Notes under the pieces: model-generated | Databases searched by the model: none | What the model was told of the DNA's origin: nothing | Seen by the model: only the letters and a program-made list of their open reading frames with translations | From: CAYLZO01 sp964387775 | GTDB lineage: Bacteria > Chloroflexota > Anaerolineae > JAAYZQ01 | Reading direction: 5' to 3' | Assembly: GCA_964387775.1 (NCBI GenBank) | Contig: CAYLZO010000156.1 | Span: forward strand, 1 to 12,783 | DNA length: 12,783 nucleotides | Translations under genes and position numbers: made by a program | Shown: in pieces, positions 1 to 5,362 of the stretch | Numbering within the stretch: the stretch's first letter is position 1 | Layout of the letters: each line of letters begins with the position of its first letter

Positions 1-60
1 GGGTCGAAGGAAGCCGGGTCGAAGGAAGCCGGGTCGAAGGAAGCCGGGTCGAAGGAAATC
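1..60. repeat. Tandem 15-bp repeat, four copies at the window edge
   Basis: Four head-to-tail copies of GGGTCGAAGGAAGCC start at positions 1, 16, 31 and 46; the last copy is altered at its end (AATC instead of GCC plus the next base). The array begins at base 1 and so probably continues outside the window. No ORF uses it convincingly. The unit length is a multiple of three, but nothing suggests it is coding. Confidence 0.9.
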
Positions 61-86
61 TTGTCTTGCGTTGAGCAACCTATTTC

Positions 87-169
87 TCTCAGCATAACTG
101 AGATTCTTCCCCGGGATGCCGGGACGGCGCGCCTCCGCTCCGCTTCGCTGCGCTCCGGCTCAGAATGAC
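87..169. repeat. Probable dispersed repeat (GAGATTCTTC ... CTCAGAATGAC type)
   Basis: GAGATTCTTC at 100-109 and CTCAGAATGAC at 159-169 bracket a CGCTCCG/CGCTTCG-rich stretch. From general knowledge, elements ending in these words, often shorter, recur between genes in many bacterial genomes including Chloroflexota; I cannot check copy number here. A small hairpin, TCTCAG-cataa-CTGAGA (87-103), overlaps the left end. It lies downstream of the receptor gene on the minus strand, where a transcript would end, but there is no U-tract, so I do not call a terminator. The rest of 1-196 shows nothing gene-like. Confidence 0.5.
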
Positions 170-196
170 GCGAGGGAAGTTATTCTTTTACGAACC

Positions 197-2125
197 CTAA
201 GGGTCTCTTTCGTTTTCCTCCAAGGCGGCCAGGGCTTTGGCCACCTCGGCGATGGCCACCCGTTGTTTACGATAAAGGTCCGATTCGCTCATCGCCAGCC
301 GCCGGGCGACGTCCCGGACCTTGAGGCCGCGGATGAACTTGAGCTCCAGGATGTTGTAGAGCAGCCATTCCGCGGTGGTCATCTCTCGCTTGCCCTCGGG
401 ACGCAGGCGCTCGATGGCCTCGTTCAGCACGGTACGCAGGGCGTGGACCGGATTGCTGTCCCGCTCGCGGATTTCGTCGCGGACGACGCGCAGCGTCAGC
501 AGCGGGCTCTCGGTCAATTTCGGCCCGCCCCAGTAGTGGCTCAGTGCATCTTTGACCCAGTTCTGGAACTCGGGGGCATAGATAGGGCTGTCCTCGATAA
601 TCTCCATCGGCGGCGACCCGGCGTAACGCGTGGCGTCCTGCCAGCGGTGCAGCCGCGCGATGTCGGGCAGGATGCGCCGCAGGGTGTCAAAGATGCTCTG
701 CTGGAGGTAGCGGTCCTCCAGCGCTTCCTGGGCGCGTCCGATGAGCAACCGGGCGATCTCTTGCTCGTCGAACGTGAGGTTGGACGTCACGGCCCTGGCT
801 TCGACACCCAACACCCCCAATCGCACGTCCTCCGCCTGGCCGTGCAGGGGCACCAGCCAAAAACCATGGCTGGGCGAAAAAGCATCGCCCCCTTCCTGGT
901 TGGCGTCTATCGACGTGACCAGCGTCGTCACGTCGTGCTCCTCCAGGAAATCCTGGGCCGCCGCTCGACTCCCACAATGGGCCTCCAGGCGGTAGTGGCC
1001 GCCGGCCAACACGGCCACAAAGCCCGTTTGCACCTGCAAGAGGTCGCAGAGGGCTGCCAGCGTATTCTCCAAAAAGGCCCGGAGGTCGGCCGTCGTCAGC
1101 AGCCGCCGGTCGAGGGTCTGAATCCAAGAGATCTCTTTGCGGTCCTGGCGGTAGATGGCCCGGTCGATGAAGGGCTTGGCCCGGTTGATGACCAATTGCA
1201 GGAACACGACCACCCCGACCACGGCAAAGATGAGCACCGTATCGCGGGGCAGCCCCAGGATCTGCTGGACCTTGGGCACGGCCAGCATGGTAAAGATGAC
1301 GGCCGCGCCGACCACCGGTCCCCGGAGCAGGTAGTGGACGAGGTTGTGCCGGATTACGCGGTCGGGGGTCAGGGCCCCAAAGTAGGCGACGCTGTAGGCC
1401 ATAAGCGTGATCATGAGCAGGACGCCCACGTTGCCGACTAGAAGGACAAACTGGAAGCCATTGCCGGGCAGAAAAGAGGGGAGGCTGGTCAAGATGAGGT
1501 AGGGAAAGACCCCCAAGGCCGGGGCCGCGAAGGCCAGGTTGAGGTAGGTCATGCGCCGGCGCGAGGCGCGGGTCAGGCAGCGGCGCCGGGCGTAGCGGAT
1601 GTTGACCGCACCCCAGACGACCGTCACGAAAAAGTAGAGGGCAAACACCCAAAAGAACGACCCGGCGGCCAGGTGCGAAGCGTGGGGCACAAATACGCCG
1701 TCATAGACCAACAAGTCGGAAAAGAGGACCATGCCCAGGAAAGCCAGACTGGCCAGATAGCTGAGGACGACGACGACCCGGCGCCAGGGGGCCCGCAGGT
1801 GGGTGGCCCGCAGCAGGGCATCGGAAAAGTGCAAGTAGGCCGCCGGCACGAAGGCGATGCCCATCCATTGGAACTTGAGCCAGCGGACGGCCGCGACCTG
1901 GGTCTCGACTTCGTAAAGGACCACGTCGCCGGCGTAGACGATGAGGACAAATCCCAGGAGCGCGCAAAAAGCGTGGGCGACGGCGCTGCGAAAGTTATGG
2001 GTGACGATGTAAATGAGAAGAGAGAACGACGTCAGAACGATCGTCGCCTGGAGCACCTGATTGACCAGGATCAAGCCCCCGGTCACCCAACCCGATAGAT
2101 CTACTGCCAACGCGAAACTCCACAA
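197..2125 (-). CDS. Membrane sensor with 7TM region, GAF-like domain and C-terminal helix-turn-helix; no kinase domain
   Basis: A 642-residue protein. Hydrophobic segments lie at about 17-42, 50-71, 86-106, 117-139, 154-175, 195-215, 224-248, 268-287 and 295-313; the first seven resemble the 7TM sensor region of some histidine kinases. A short linker (DRAIYRQDRKEISWIQ, 321-336) and a GAF-like domain (about 345-470) follow, as in Chloroflexota signalling proteins. There is no H-box, N-box or G-box, so it is not a kinase. Residues 588-637 form a sigma-region-4-like HTH (LAMSESDLYRKQR), preceded by a helical stretch from about 522. The likely role is a one-component membrane-bound transcription regulator; ligand and targets are unknown. 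The start is TTG at 2125 with no clear Shine-Dalgarno; GTG at residue 14 is an alternative. It lies 67 bp behind the acetyltransferase gene and may share its transcript. Confidence 0.8.
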   Translation of the reverse strand: MWSFALAVDLSGWVTGGLILVNQVLQATIVLTSFSLLIYIVTHNFRSAVAHAFCALLGFVLIVYAGDVVLYEVETQVAAVRWLKFQWMGIAFVPAAYLHFSDALLRATHLRAPWRRVVVVLSYLASLAFLGMVLFSDLLVYDGVFVPHASHLAAGSFFWVFALYFFVTVVWGAVNIRYARRRCLTRASRRRMTYLNLAFAAPALGVFPYLILTSLPSFLPGNGFQFVLLVGNVGVLLMITLMAYSVAYFGALTPDRVIRHNLVHYLLRGPVVGAAVIFTMLAVPKVQQILGLPRDTVLIFAVVGVVVFLQLVINRAKPFIDRAIYRQDRKEISWIQTLDRRLLTTADLRAFLENTLAALCDLLQVQTGFVAVLAGGHYRLEAHCGSRAAAQDFLEEHDVTTLVTSIDANQEGGDAFSPSHGFWLVPLHGQAEDVRLGVLGVEARAVTSNLTFDEQEIARLLIGRAQEALEDRYLQQSIFDTLRRILPDIARLHRWQDATRYAGSPPMEIIEDSPIYAPEFQNWVKDALSHYWGGPKLTESPLLTLRVVRDEIRERDSNPVHALRTVLNEAIERLRPEGKREMTTAEWLLYNILELKFIRGLKVRDVARRLAMSESDLYRKQRVAIAEVAKALAALEENERDP

Positions 2126-2141
2126 TGCCTTGGCGGGGCGA

Positions 2142-2158
2142 GCAAATTGACAATTTGC
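2142..2158. repeat. 17-bp palindrome upstream of the membrane sensor gene
   Basis: GCAAATTGACAATTTGC is a perfect palindrome around a single central A, starting 17 bp upstream of the TTG start of the receptor gene. It could be an operator for that gene or a copy of a dispersed palindromic element; its AT-rich core stands out from the GC-rich surroundings. No convincing -10/-35 pair was found beside it. Confidence 0.6.
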
Positions 2159-2192
2159 CCTACAGACTGCCCCAGATTTTGACAGAGATACG

Positions 2193-2723
2193 TCAGCGCC
2201 TGCTCTGCACGAAAAAGAGCGCGATGTCCCGATTGACGTAGTAATGGTCGCTGAACCCGCAGAACTGAAAGCCCAGCTTCTGGTAGAGGCAAAGCGCCGG
2301 GTAATTCTTGGTCGTGGCCTCCACGACGAGGGACTGCAACCCCTGCTCCCAGGCCCACTGCCGGGCGCGACGGATCAGGGCAGTGCCGATGCCCCGGCGC
2401 CGATAGTCGCGATCCACTGCCATGTTCACCACCCAGCCCATCCGCTGCCAGGGATGAACGATCAGGTCCACGTAGGCGCGTACCTCGCCGTCCACCTCGG
2501 CCACCCAGAAGCCCTCGTCTCGCTCCCAGTCCTCGACCAGTTGCTCCACGTTCCGCGGATACTGGACCCGCATCCGGCGGGGCAGCCGCACGGCCTGGAA
2601 GGTCACCTGCACGTCCGAATCCGACTCGCGGAACTTCATCTGCCACACGTGGTCGGTGACCCAGTCGTGGTCCAACGTCAGGCTGGCATTCAAATCGGCC
2701 AGGGTCGCCAGGCGAATGTCCAT
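2193..2723 (-). CDS. GNAT-family N-acetyltransferase
   Basis: A 176-residue protein that should transfer an acetyl group from acetyl-CoA to an amine; the substrate cannot be told. Motif A is clear: VVNMAVDRDYRRRGIGTALI (98-117), with the acetyl-CoA pyrophosphate loop R108-x-x-G111-x-G113. Motif B is NYPALCLYQKLGFQF (140-154), followed by the common C-terminal strand NRDIALFF. The reading frame stays open upstream, but the ATG at 2723 is chosen because GGAAGGAG lies just before it (3-nt gap), residues from here match a GNAT start, and a promoter lies 29 bp upstream. The frame upstream would cross that promoter. RimI-like or streptothricin-acetyltransferase-like relatives are possible. It is divergent from hisS and probably first in a unit with the membrane sensor gene. 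Confidence 0.88.
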   Translation of the reverse strand: MDIRLATLADLNASLTLDHDWVTDHVWQMKFRESDSDVQVTFQAVRLPRRMRVQYPRNVEQLVEDWERDEGFWVAEVDGEVRAYVDLIVHPWQRMGWVVNMAVDRDYRRRGIGTALIRRARQWAWEQGLQSLVVEATTKNYPALCLYQKLGFQFCGFSDHYYVNRDIALFFVQSRR

Positions 2724-2751
2724 GATCTCCTTCCTCGTCAATCTCGGCCTG

Positions 2752-2780
2752 ATTGTACCATTCCCAATCGGAAAAGGCAA
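2752..2780 (-). promoter_or_regulatory. Sigma-70-type promoter of the acetyltransferase gene
   Basis: Read on the minus strand: TTGCCT (2775-2780), 17-bp spacer, TACAAT (2752-2757), with a TG one base upstream of the -10 (extended -10). Predicted start near 2745, giving a leader of about 22 nt that contains GGAAGGAG. The same -35/-10 hexamers and spacing recur at the response regulator gene. Confidence 0.7.
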
Positions 2781-2817
2781 AAAAGCTTCACAGCAGGCCG
2801 AGCCGCGAGACAGGGAT

Positions 2818-2845
2818 TTGCAAAAAGCCCAAAGTCGGGTATAAT
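2818..2845 (+). promoter_or_regulatory. Sigma-70-type promoter, hisS direction
   Basis: TTGCAA (2818-2823), 16-bp spacer, TATAAT (2840-2845). Predicted start near 2852, which puts the hairpin at 2862-2892 inside the first 41 nt of the transcript and leaves a leader of about 195 nt before hisS. A weaker alternative for hisS is TTGGGT-N18-GATAAT (2927-2956), whose -10 is the left end of the 30-bp palindrome. Confidence 0.6.
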
Positions 2846-2861
2846 GATGCGCACCTGACGC

Positions 2862-2892
2862 AGCGTGGTGCGGTCTGGGCCACGCTCTTTTT
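2862..2892 (+). terminator. Attenuator-like hairpin with T-run in the hisS leader
   Basis: AGCGTGG (2862-2868) pairs perfectly with CCACGCT (2880-2886) around an 11-nt loop, followed by CTTTTT (2887-2892), the layout of a short intrinsic terminator. No plus-strand gene ends just upstream, so it would act on transcripts from the promoter at 2818-2845. The 7-bp stem is modest, so terminator activity is an inference. Confidence 0.5.
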
Positions 2893-2929
2893 GATTGAAA
2901 CACCGCGCTCGGGCAGTGGTTACAGTTTG

Positions 2930-3021
2930 GGTAGTGGTTACGTAGTAGGTGATAATGTGGGGGACGTCCCCCACATTATCCGCAGGACTATCCGTTTGTC
3001 ACTTACCGTGTTACCACTACC
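2930..3021. repeat. Nested inverted repeats with a perfect 30-bp palindrome upstream of hisS
   Basis: The inner element, 2951-2980, is a perfect palindrome with no spacer; its left arm is GATAATGTGGGGGAC. An outer pair, GGTAGTGGTTAC (2930-2941) and GTTACCACTACC (3010-3021), is complementary at 11 of 12 positions. A direct copy of AGTGGTTAC lies at 2915-2923. No T-run follows the palindrome, so it is not a standard terminator. It could be an operator overlapping a weak hisS promoter, a leader RNA structure or a small mobile palindromic element. Confidence 0.75.
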
Positions 3022-3047
3022 ACAGTTTGAATGACAAGGAGAGGCAA

Positions 3048-4313
3048 ATGGCAACCTCAACCATCCAAGCGGTCAAGGGCACCCGCGACTTTTACCCGGA
3101 AGAAATGACCTTTCGCACCTGGCTCTACGGCAAGGTGCGCGACATCTCCCAGCGCTTTGGCTACCACGAATACGAGGCCCCCATCCTGGAGCGGCTGGAG
3201 CTCTACGCGGCCAAGAGCGGCGAGGAACTGGTCAAGGAGCAATCCTTCATCCTGACCGACCGGGGCGGCGACGAACTCGCCCTGCGGCCCGAGCTGACCC
3301 CCTCGCTGGCCCGGATGATTGCCCAGCAGCAAGCCACCCTCATCCTACCCGTGCGCTGGTTCTCCTTTGGACCCTTCTGGCGCTACGAGCGGCCCCAGCG
3401 CGGCCGGACCCGCGAGTTCTTTCAATGGAACATCGACCTGCTGGGCACCGAGTCCCCCACCGCCGACGGCGAGATCGTGGCCATCGGCGCCGAGTTCCTG
3501 CGCAGCCTGGGGCTGACCGCCGACGACGTGGTGATCCGCATCAACAGCCGGCGGCTCATGGAGCGGAAACTGGCCGAGATCGGCGTGGGCGCGGAGAAGC
3601 TCGTCGAGGTCTTTCGCCTCATCGACCGCCGCGACCGGATGCCGGCCGACAAGTGGGGCGAGTGGGCCCTCGACGTCGGGCTGTCGGCGGGCCAGTTGGC
3701 CGCCCTCCGCGACCTGCTGGAGAACCCGGAGCTGTGGCAAGAGTCGGAGGAACTGCGCCAGACCTTTGCCACGGCCGAGGCCCTGGGCCTGGCCGATTAT
3801 CTCCTCTACGACGCCGGCGTCGTGCGGGGCCTCGACTACTATACCGGGCCGGTGTTCGAGGCTTACGACCGGGCGGGCAAGTTCCGGGCCATCTTGGGCG
3901 GGGGGCGCTACGACGACCTGGTGGCCGACGTCGGCGGCGACCGCCTCACCGGCGTGGGCTTTGCCATGGGCGACGTCATTATCGAGTTGGTGCTGGACGA
4001 GGCCGGCAAGCGCCCGGAGCTCCCGACCTCGCCCAGCCGCGTGCTCGTCACCCTCTTTGACGCCGACCTCTACGACGAGACCGTGGCCCTCGCCGCCCGC
4101 CTGCGCCAGGCCGGCATCAACGCCGAGCAATACCTGGAGCCGGAGCGCCTGGGCAAGCAGTTCAGCTACGCCGACCGGCGGGGCATCCCCTACGTCGTCA
4201 TCCTCGGGCCGGACGAGGTGGCGGCGGGCACCGTCGCCCTGAAAAACCTGACCACCGGCGAGCAGCAGGCTTTCTCGGAAAAAGAGCTCATCGCCGAACT
4301 CCGGGGCAGCTAG
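3048..4313 (+). CDS. hisS: Histidyl-tRNA synthetase (class II)
   Basis: A 421-residue cytoplasmic enzyme, the usual length, that charges tRNA-His with histidine using ATP. The N-terminus is typical (VKGTRDFYPEEM, 9-20). Motif 2 lies at 105-130 with R112 and E114 (FWRYERPQRGRTREFF). The histidine-specific HisA loop, RGLDYYTGPVFEAY (260-273), and GGGRYDDLV (284-292) are present, followed by the anticodon-binding domain (about 330-421, with KQFSYADRRGIPYVVILG). The HisA loop and anticodon domain argue against the paralogue HisZ. Oddly, motif 3 reads GVGFAMGDVIIEL (302-314), without the arginine usual in class II enzymes (GLER in E. coli). The start is ATG at 3048, with AAGGAG six bases upstream; upstream codons in the same frame have no matching residues. 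It is convergent with the response regulator gene, 39 bp away. Confidence 0.96.
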   Translation: MATSTIQAVKGTRDFYPEEMTFRTWLYGKVRDISQRFGYHEYEAPILERLELYAAKSGEELVKEQSFILTDRGGDELALRPELTPSLARMIAQQQATLILPVRWFSFGPFWRYERPQRGRTREFFQWNIDLLGTESPTADGEIVAIGAEFLRSLGLTADDVVIRINSRRLMERKLAEIGVGAEKLVEVFRLIDRRDRMPADKWGEWALDVGLSAGQLAALRDLLENPELWQESEELRQTFATAEALGLADYLLYDAGVVRGLDYYTGPVFEAYDRAGKFRAILGGGRYDDLVADVGGDRLTGVGFAMGDVIIELVLDEAGKRPELPTSPSRVLVTLFDADLYDETVALAARLRQAGINAEQYLEPERLGKQFSYADRRGIPYVVILGPDEVAAGTVALKNLTTGEQQAFSEKELIAELRGS

Positions 4314-4352
4314 CCGCCCGCCAGGCCATCCCCTGGGCCCGCGCGCTTTTCC

Positions 4353-5030
4353 CTACAATTCCACCAGCCCGTGGCGCAGGGCGGTCACCACGGCGTGGGT
4401 CCGGTCGTTGGCCTGGAGCTTGGCAATGATGGCGCTGACGTAATTCTTGACCGTGCCCTCGGCCAGATGCAGCCGCTCGCCGATCTCGCGGTTCGAGAGC
4501 CCCTCGGCCAGCAGGTGCAGCACGTCTTCCTCGCGGGGAGTCAACGGCTCGATGACCAGGTCTCGAGGCGGTTCCTTGGCCGGTCGGGCCGGCGGCTCGT
4601 CGGCCAGACGCCGGAATTCGGCCAGCACCTTGCGGGCCACGCCGGGGTCGAGCCGCGTCTCGCCGCCCACCACGCCCCGGACGGCCTCGACCAGCGTCTC
4701 GCCGCCGGCGTCCTTGAGGAGATAACCCTTGGCCCCGGCCTTGATCCCCGCAAAGACCAGGTCGTCGGCGTCGTAGGTGGTCAGGATGATCACCTCGGTG
4801 CCGGGCAGGTCCTGGCAGATCTGGCGCGTGGCCGGGACCCCGCCCAGGCGCGGCATCTTGAGGTCCATGAGCACCACGTCGGGTTCCAGCTCGCGGGCCA
4901 GGGCAATCGCCGCCTCGCCGTCGCCGGCCTGGCCCACAACCTCGATGCCGGGCGCGTAGCGCAGGATCGTGGCCAGCCCCTGGCGCACGATCTGTTGGTC
5001 GTCTACGAGCAGAACGCGGATCGAGCTCAA
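4353..5030 (-). CDS. NarL/FixJ (LuxR)-family response regulator
   Basis: A 225-residue two-component regulator. The receiver domain (about 4-120) has all key residues: acidic pair D10/D11, phosphoacceptor D56 (VVLMDLKMP), T84 and K106 (GYLLKD). After a linker of about 35 residues, the LuxR-type HTH (about 158-225) shows LTPREEDVLHLLAEGLSNRE and GTVKNYVSAIIAKL. When phosphorylated it should bind DNA as a dimer. The start is TTG at 5030, which places SSIRVLLVDD exactly at the usual receiver N-terminus; a purine-rich GGGGGGAGG precedes it, very close to the start. No kinase is adjacent: the only one in the window begins 5 kb away, so partnership is only a guess. It is divergent from the STAND operon. 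Confidence 0.93.
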   Translation of the reverse strand: MSSIRVLLVDDQQIVRQGLATILRYAPGIEVVGQAGDGEAAIALARELEPDVVLMDLKMPRLGGVPATRQICQDLPGTEVIILTTYDADDLVFAGIKAGAKGYLLKDAGGETLVEAVRGVVGGETRLDPGVARKVLAEFRRLADEPPARPAKEPPRDLVIEPLTPREEDVLHLLAEGLSNREIGERLHLAEGTVKNYVSAIIAKLQANDRTHAVVTALRHGLVEL

Positions 5031-5064
5031 GCCTCCCCCCTTGCACTATCACACGAGCCAAACC

Positions 5065-5093
5065 ATTGTACTGCAAGAAGCCGCCCAAGGCAA
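5065..5093 (-). promoter_or_regulatory. Sigma-70-type promoter of the response regulator gene
   Basis: Read on the minus strand: TTGCCT (5088-5093), 17-bp spacer, TACAAT (5065-5070). Predicted start near 5058, giving a leader of about 28 nt to the TTG start codon. The hexamers and spacing are identical to those of the acetyltransferase promoter. Confidence 0.7.
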
Positions 5094-5136
5094 GCGCAGG
5101 AGGGACCGACAGAGAATCGAACAAAAAGAGACCCCG

Positions 5137-5168
5137 TCCTCCTCAATTTACCTGTGGATTGAGGAGGA
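5137..5168. repeat. Hairpin-forming inverted repeat upstream of both divergent promoters
   Basis: TCCTCCTCAAT (5137-5147) and ATTGAGGAGGA (5158-5168) are perfect complements around a 10-nt loop. On the minus strand a CTCTTTTT run (5123-5130) follows about 6 nt after the stem, so it could stop minus-strand transcription before the response regulator promoter. No minus-strand gene feeds into it, and a protein-binding site is equally possible. Confidence 0.5.
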
Positions 5169-5256
5169 ACAGGGCCAGGGGGTGCAGGGCGTCTTTCTGT
5201 AGTGATGTCCAAGGACAGTATAACACAAACGCATCTGCCCCAAACGGCGAATATCT

Positions 5257-5278
5257 GCCGAAATCGGCCGATTTCGGC
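5257..5278. promoter_or_regulatory. 22-bp perfect palindrome abutting the STAND promoter; likely operator
   Basis: A perfect palindrome with left arm GCCGAAATCGG and no spacer; its right end is one base from the -35 hexamer at 5280. Such a site would suit a dimeric activator or repressor of the STAND-TPR operon. The binding protein is unknown; candidates in the window include the LuxR-type regulator and the HTH module proteins. Confidence 0.6.
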
Positions 5279-5279
5279 C

Positions 5280-5308
5280 TTGCCAGCGGAAGCATCCTGT
5301 GCTATACT
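5280..5308 (+). promoter_or_regulatory. Sigma-70-type promoter of the STAND-TPR operon
   Basis: TTGCCA (5280-5285), 17-bp spacer, TATACT (5303-5308), with TG one base upstream of the -10 (extended -10). Predicted start near 5315; leader of about 48 nt. Confidence 0.75.
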
Positions 5309-5362
5309 GCGGGCTCGCTGAGCGAGGATGCCAATCTTGGGAGAGGAGAATATCGAGCGACG

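Larger units (their letters stand above)
2724..3047. other. Divergent intergenic region between acetyltransferase and hisS (324 bp)
   Basis: This region has no plausible gene. From left to right it holds the acetyltransferase promoter on the minus strand (2752-2780), a plus-strand promoter (2818-2845), a hairpin with a T-run (2862-2892), two copies of AGTGGTTAC 18 bp apart (2915 and 2933), a 30-bp perfect palindrome (2951-2980) inside an outer inverted repeat (2930-2941 with 3010-3021), and the hisS ribosome binding site (AAGGAG, 3036-3041). I looked for a T-box consensus and did not see one. Confidence 0.8.
5031..5362. other. Divergent intergenic region between response regulator and STAND gene (332 bp)
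   Basis: I see no gene. It holds the response regulator promoter on the minus strand (5065-5093), an 11-bp-stem hairpin (5137-5168), a 22-bp perfect palindrome (5257-5278) and the STAND operon promoter (5280-5308). The STAND frame is open through part of it, but upstream codons show no start and no domain residues. Confidence 0.8.

Noticed and set aside
1..60. Possible CRISPR array
   Set aside because: The 15-bp units abut with no spacers, so it is a plain tandem repeat.
116..1441. 441-codon plus-strand frame over the membrane sensor gene
   Set aside because: Low-complexity composition, no recognisable domain, and the opposite strand encodes a protein with clear TM and HTH features.
2724..2903. 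Extended N-terminus for the acetyltransferase
   Set aside because: It would cross the promoter at 2752-2780 and has no GNAT-like residues; the ATG at 2723 has a Shine-Dalgarno.
2846..3047. T-box or other tRNA-sensing riboswitch before hisS
   Set aside because: No T-box bulge sequence or specifier stem could be recognised; only palindromes and a short hairpin are visible.
3048..4313. HisZ (ATP phosphoribosyltransferase regulatory subunit) instead of HisRS
   Set aside because: The HisA loop and the C-terminal anticodon-binding domain are both present, and HisZ lacks them.
4314..4352. Bidirectional terminator between hisS and the response regulator gene
   Set aside because: Only a 5-bp stem (CCAGG/CCTGG) with a distant short T-run is visible, which is too weak to call.
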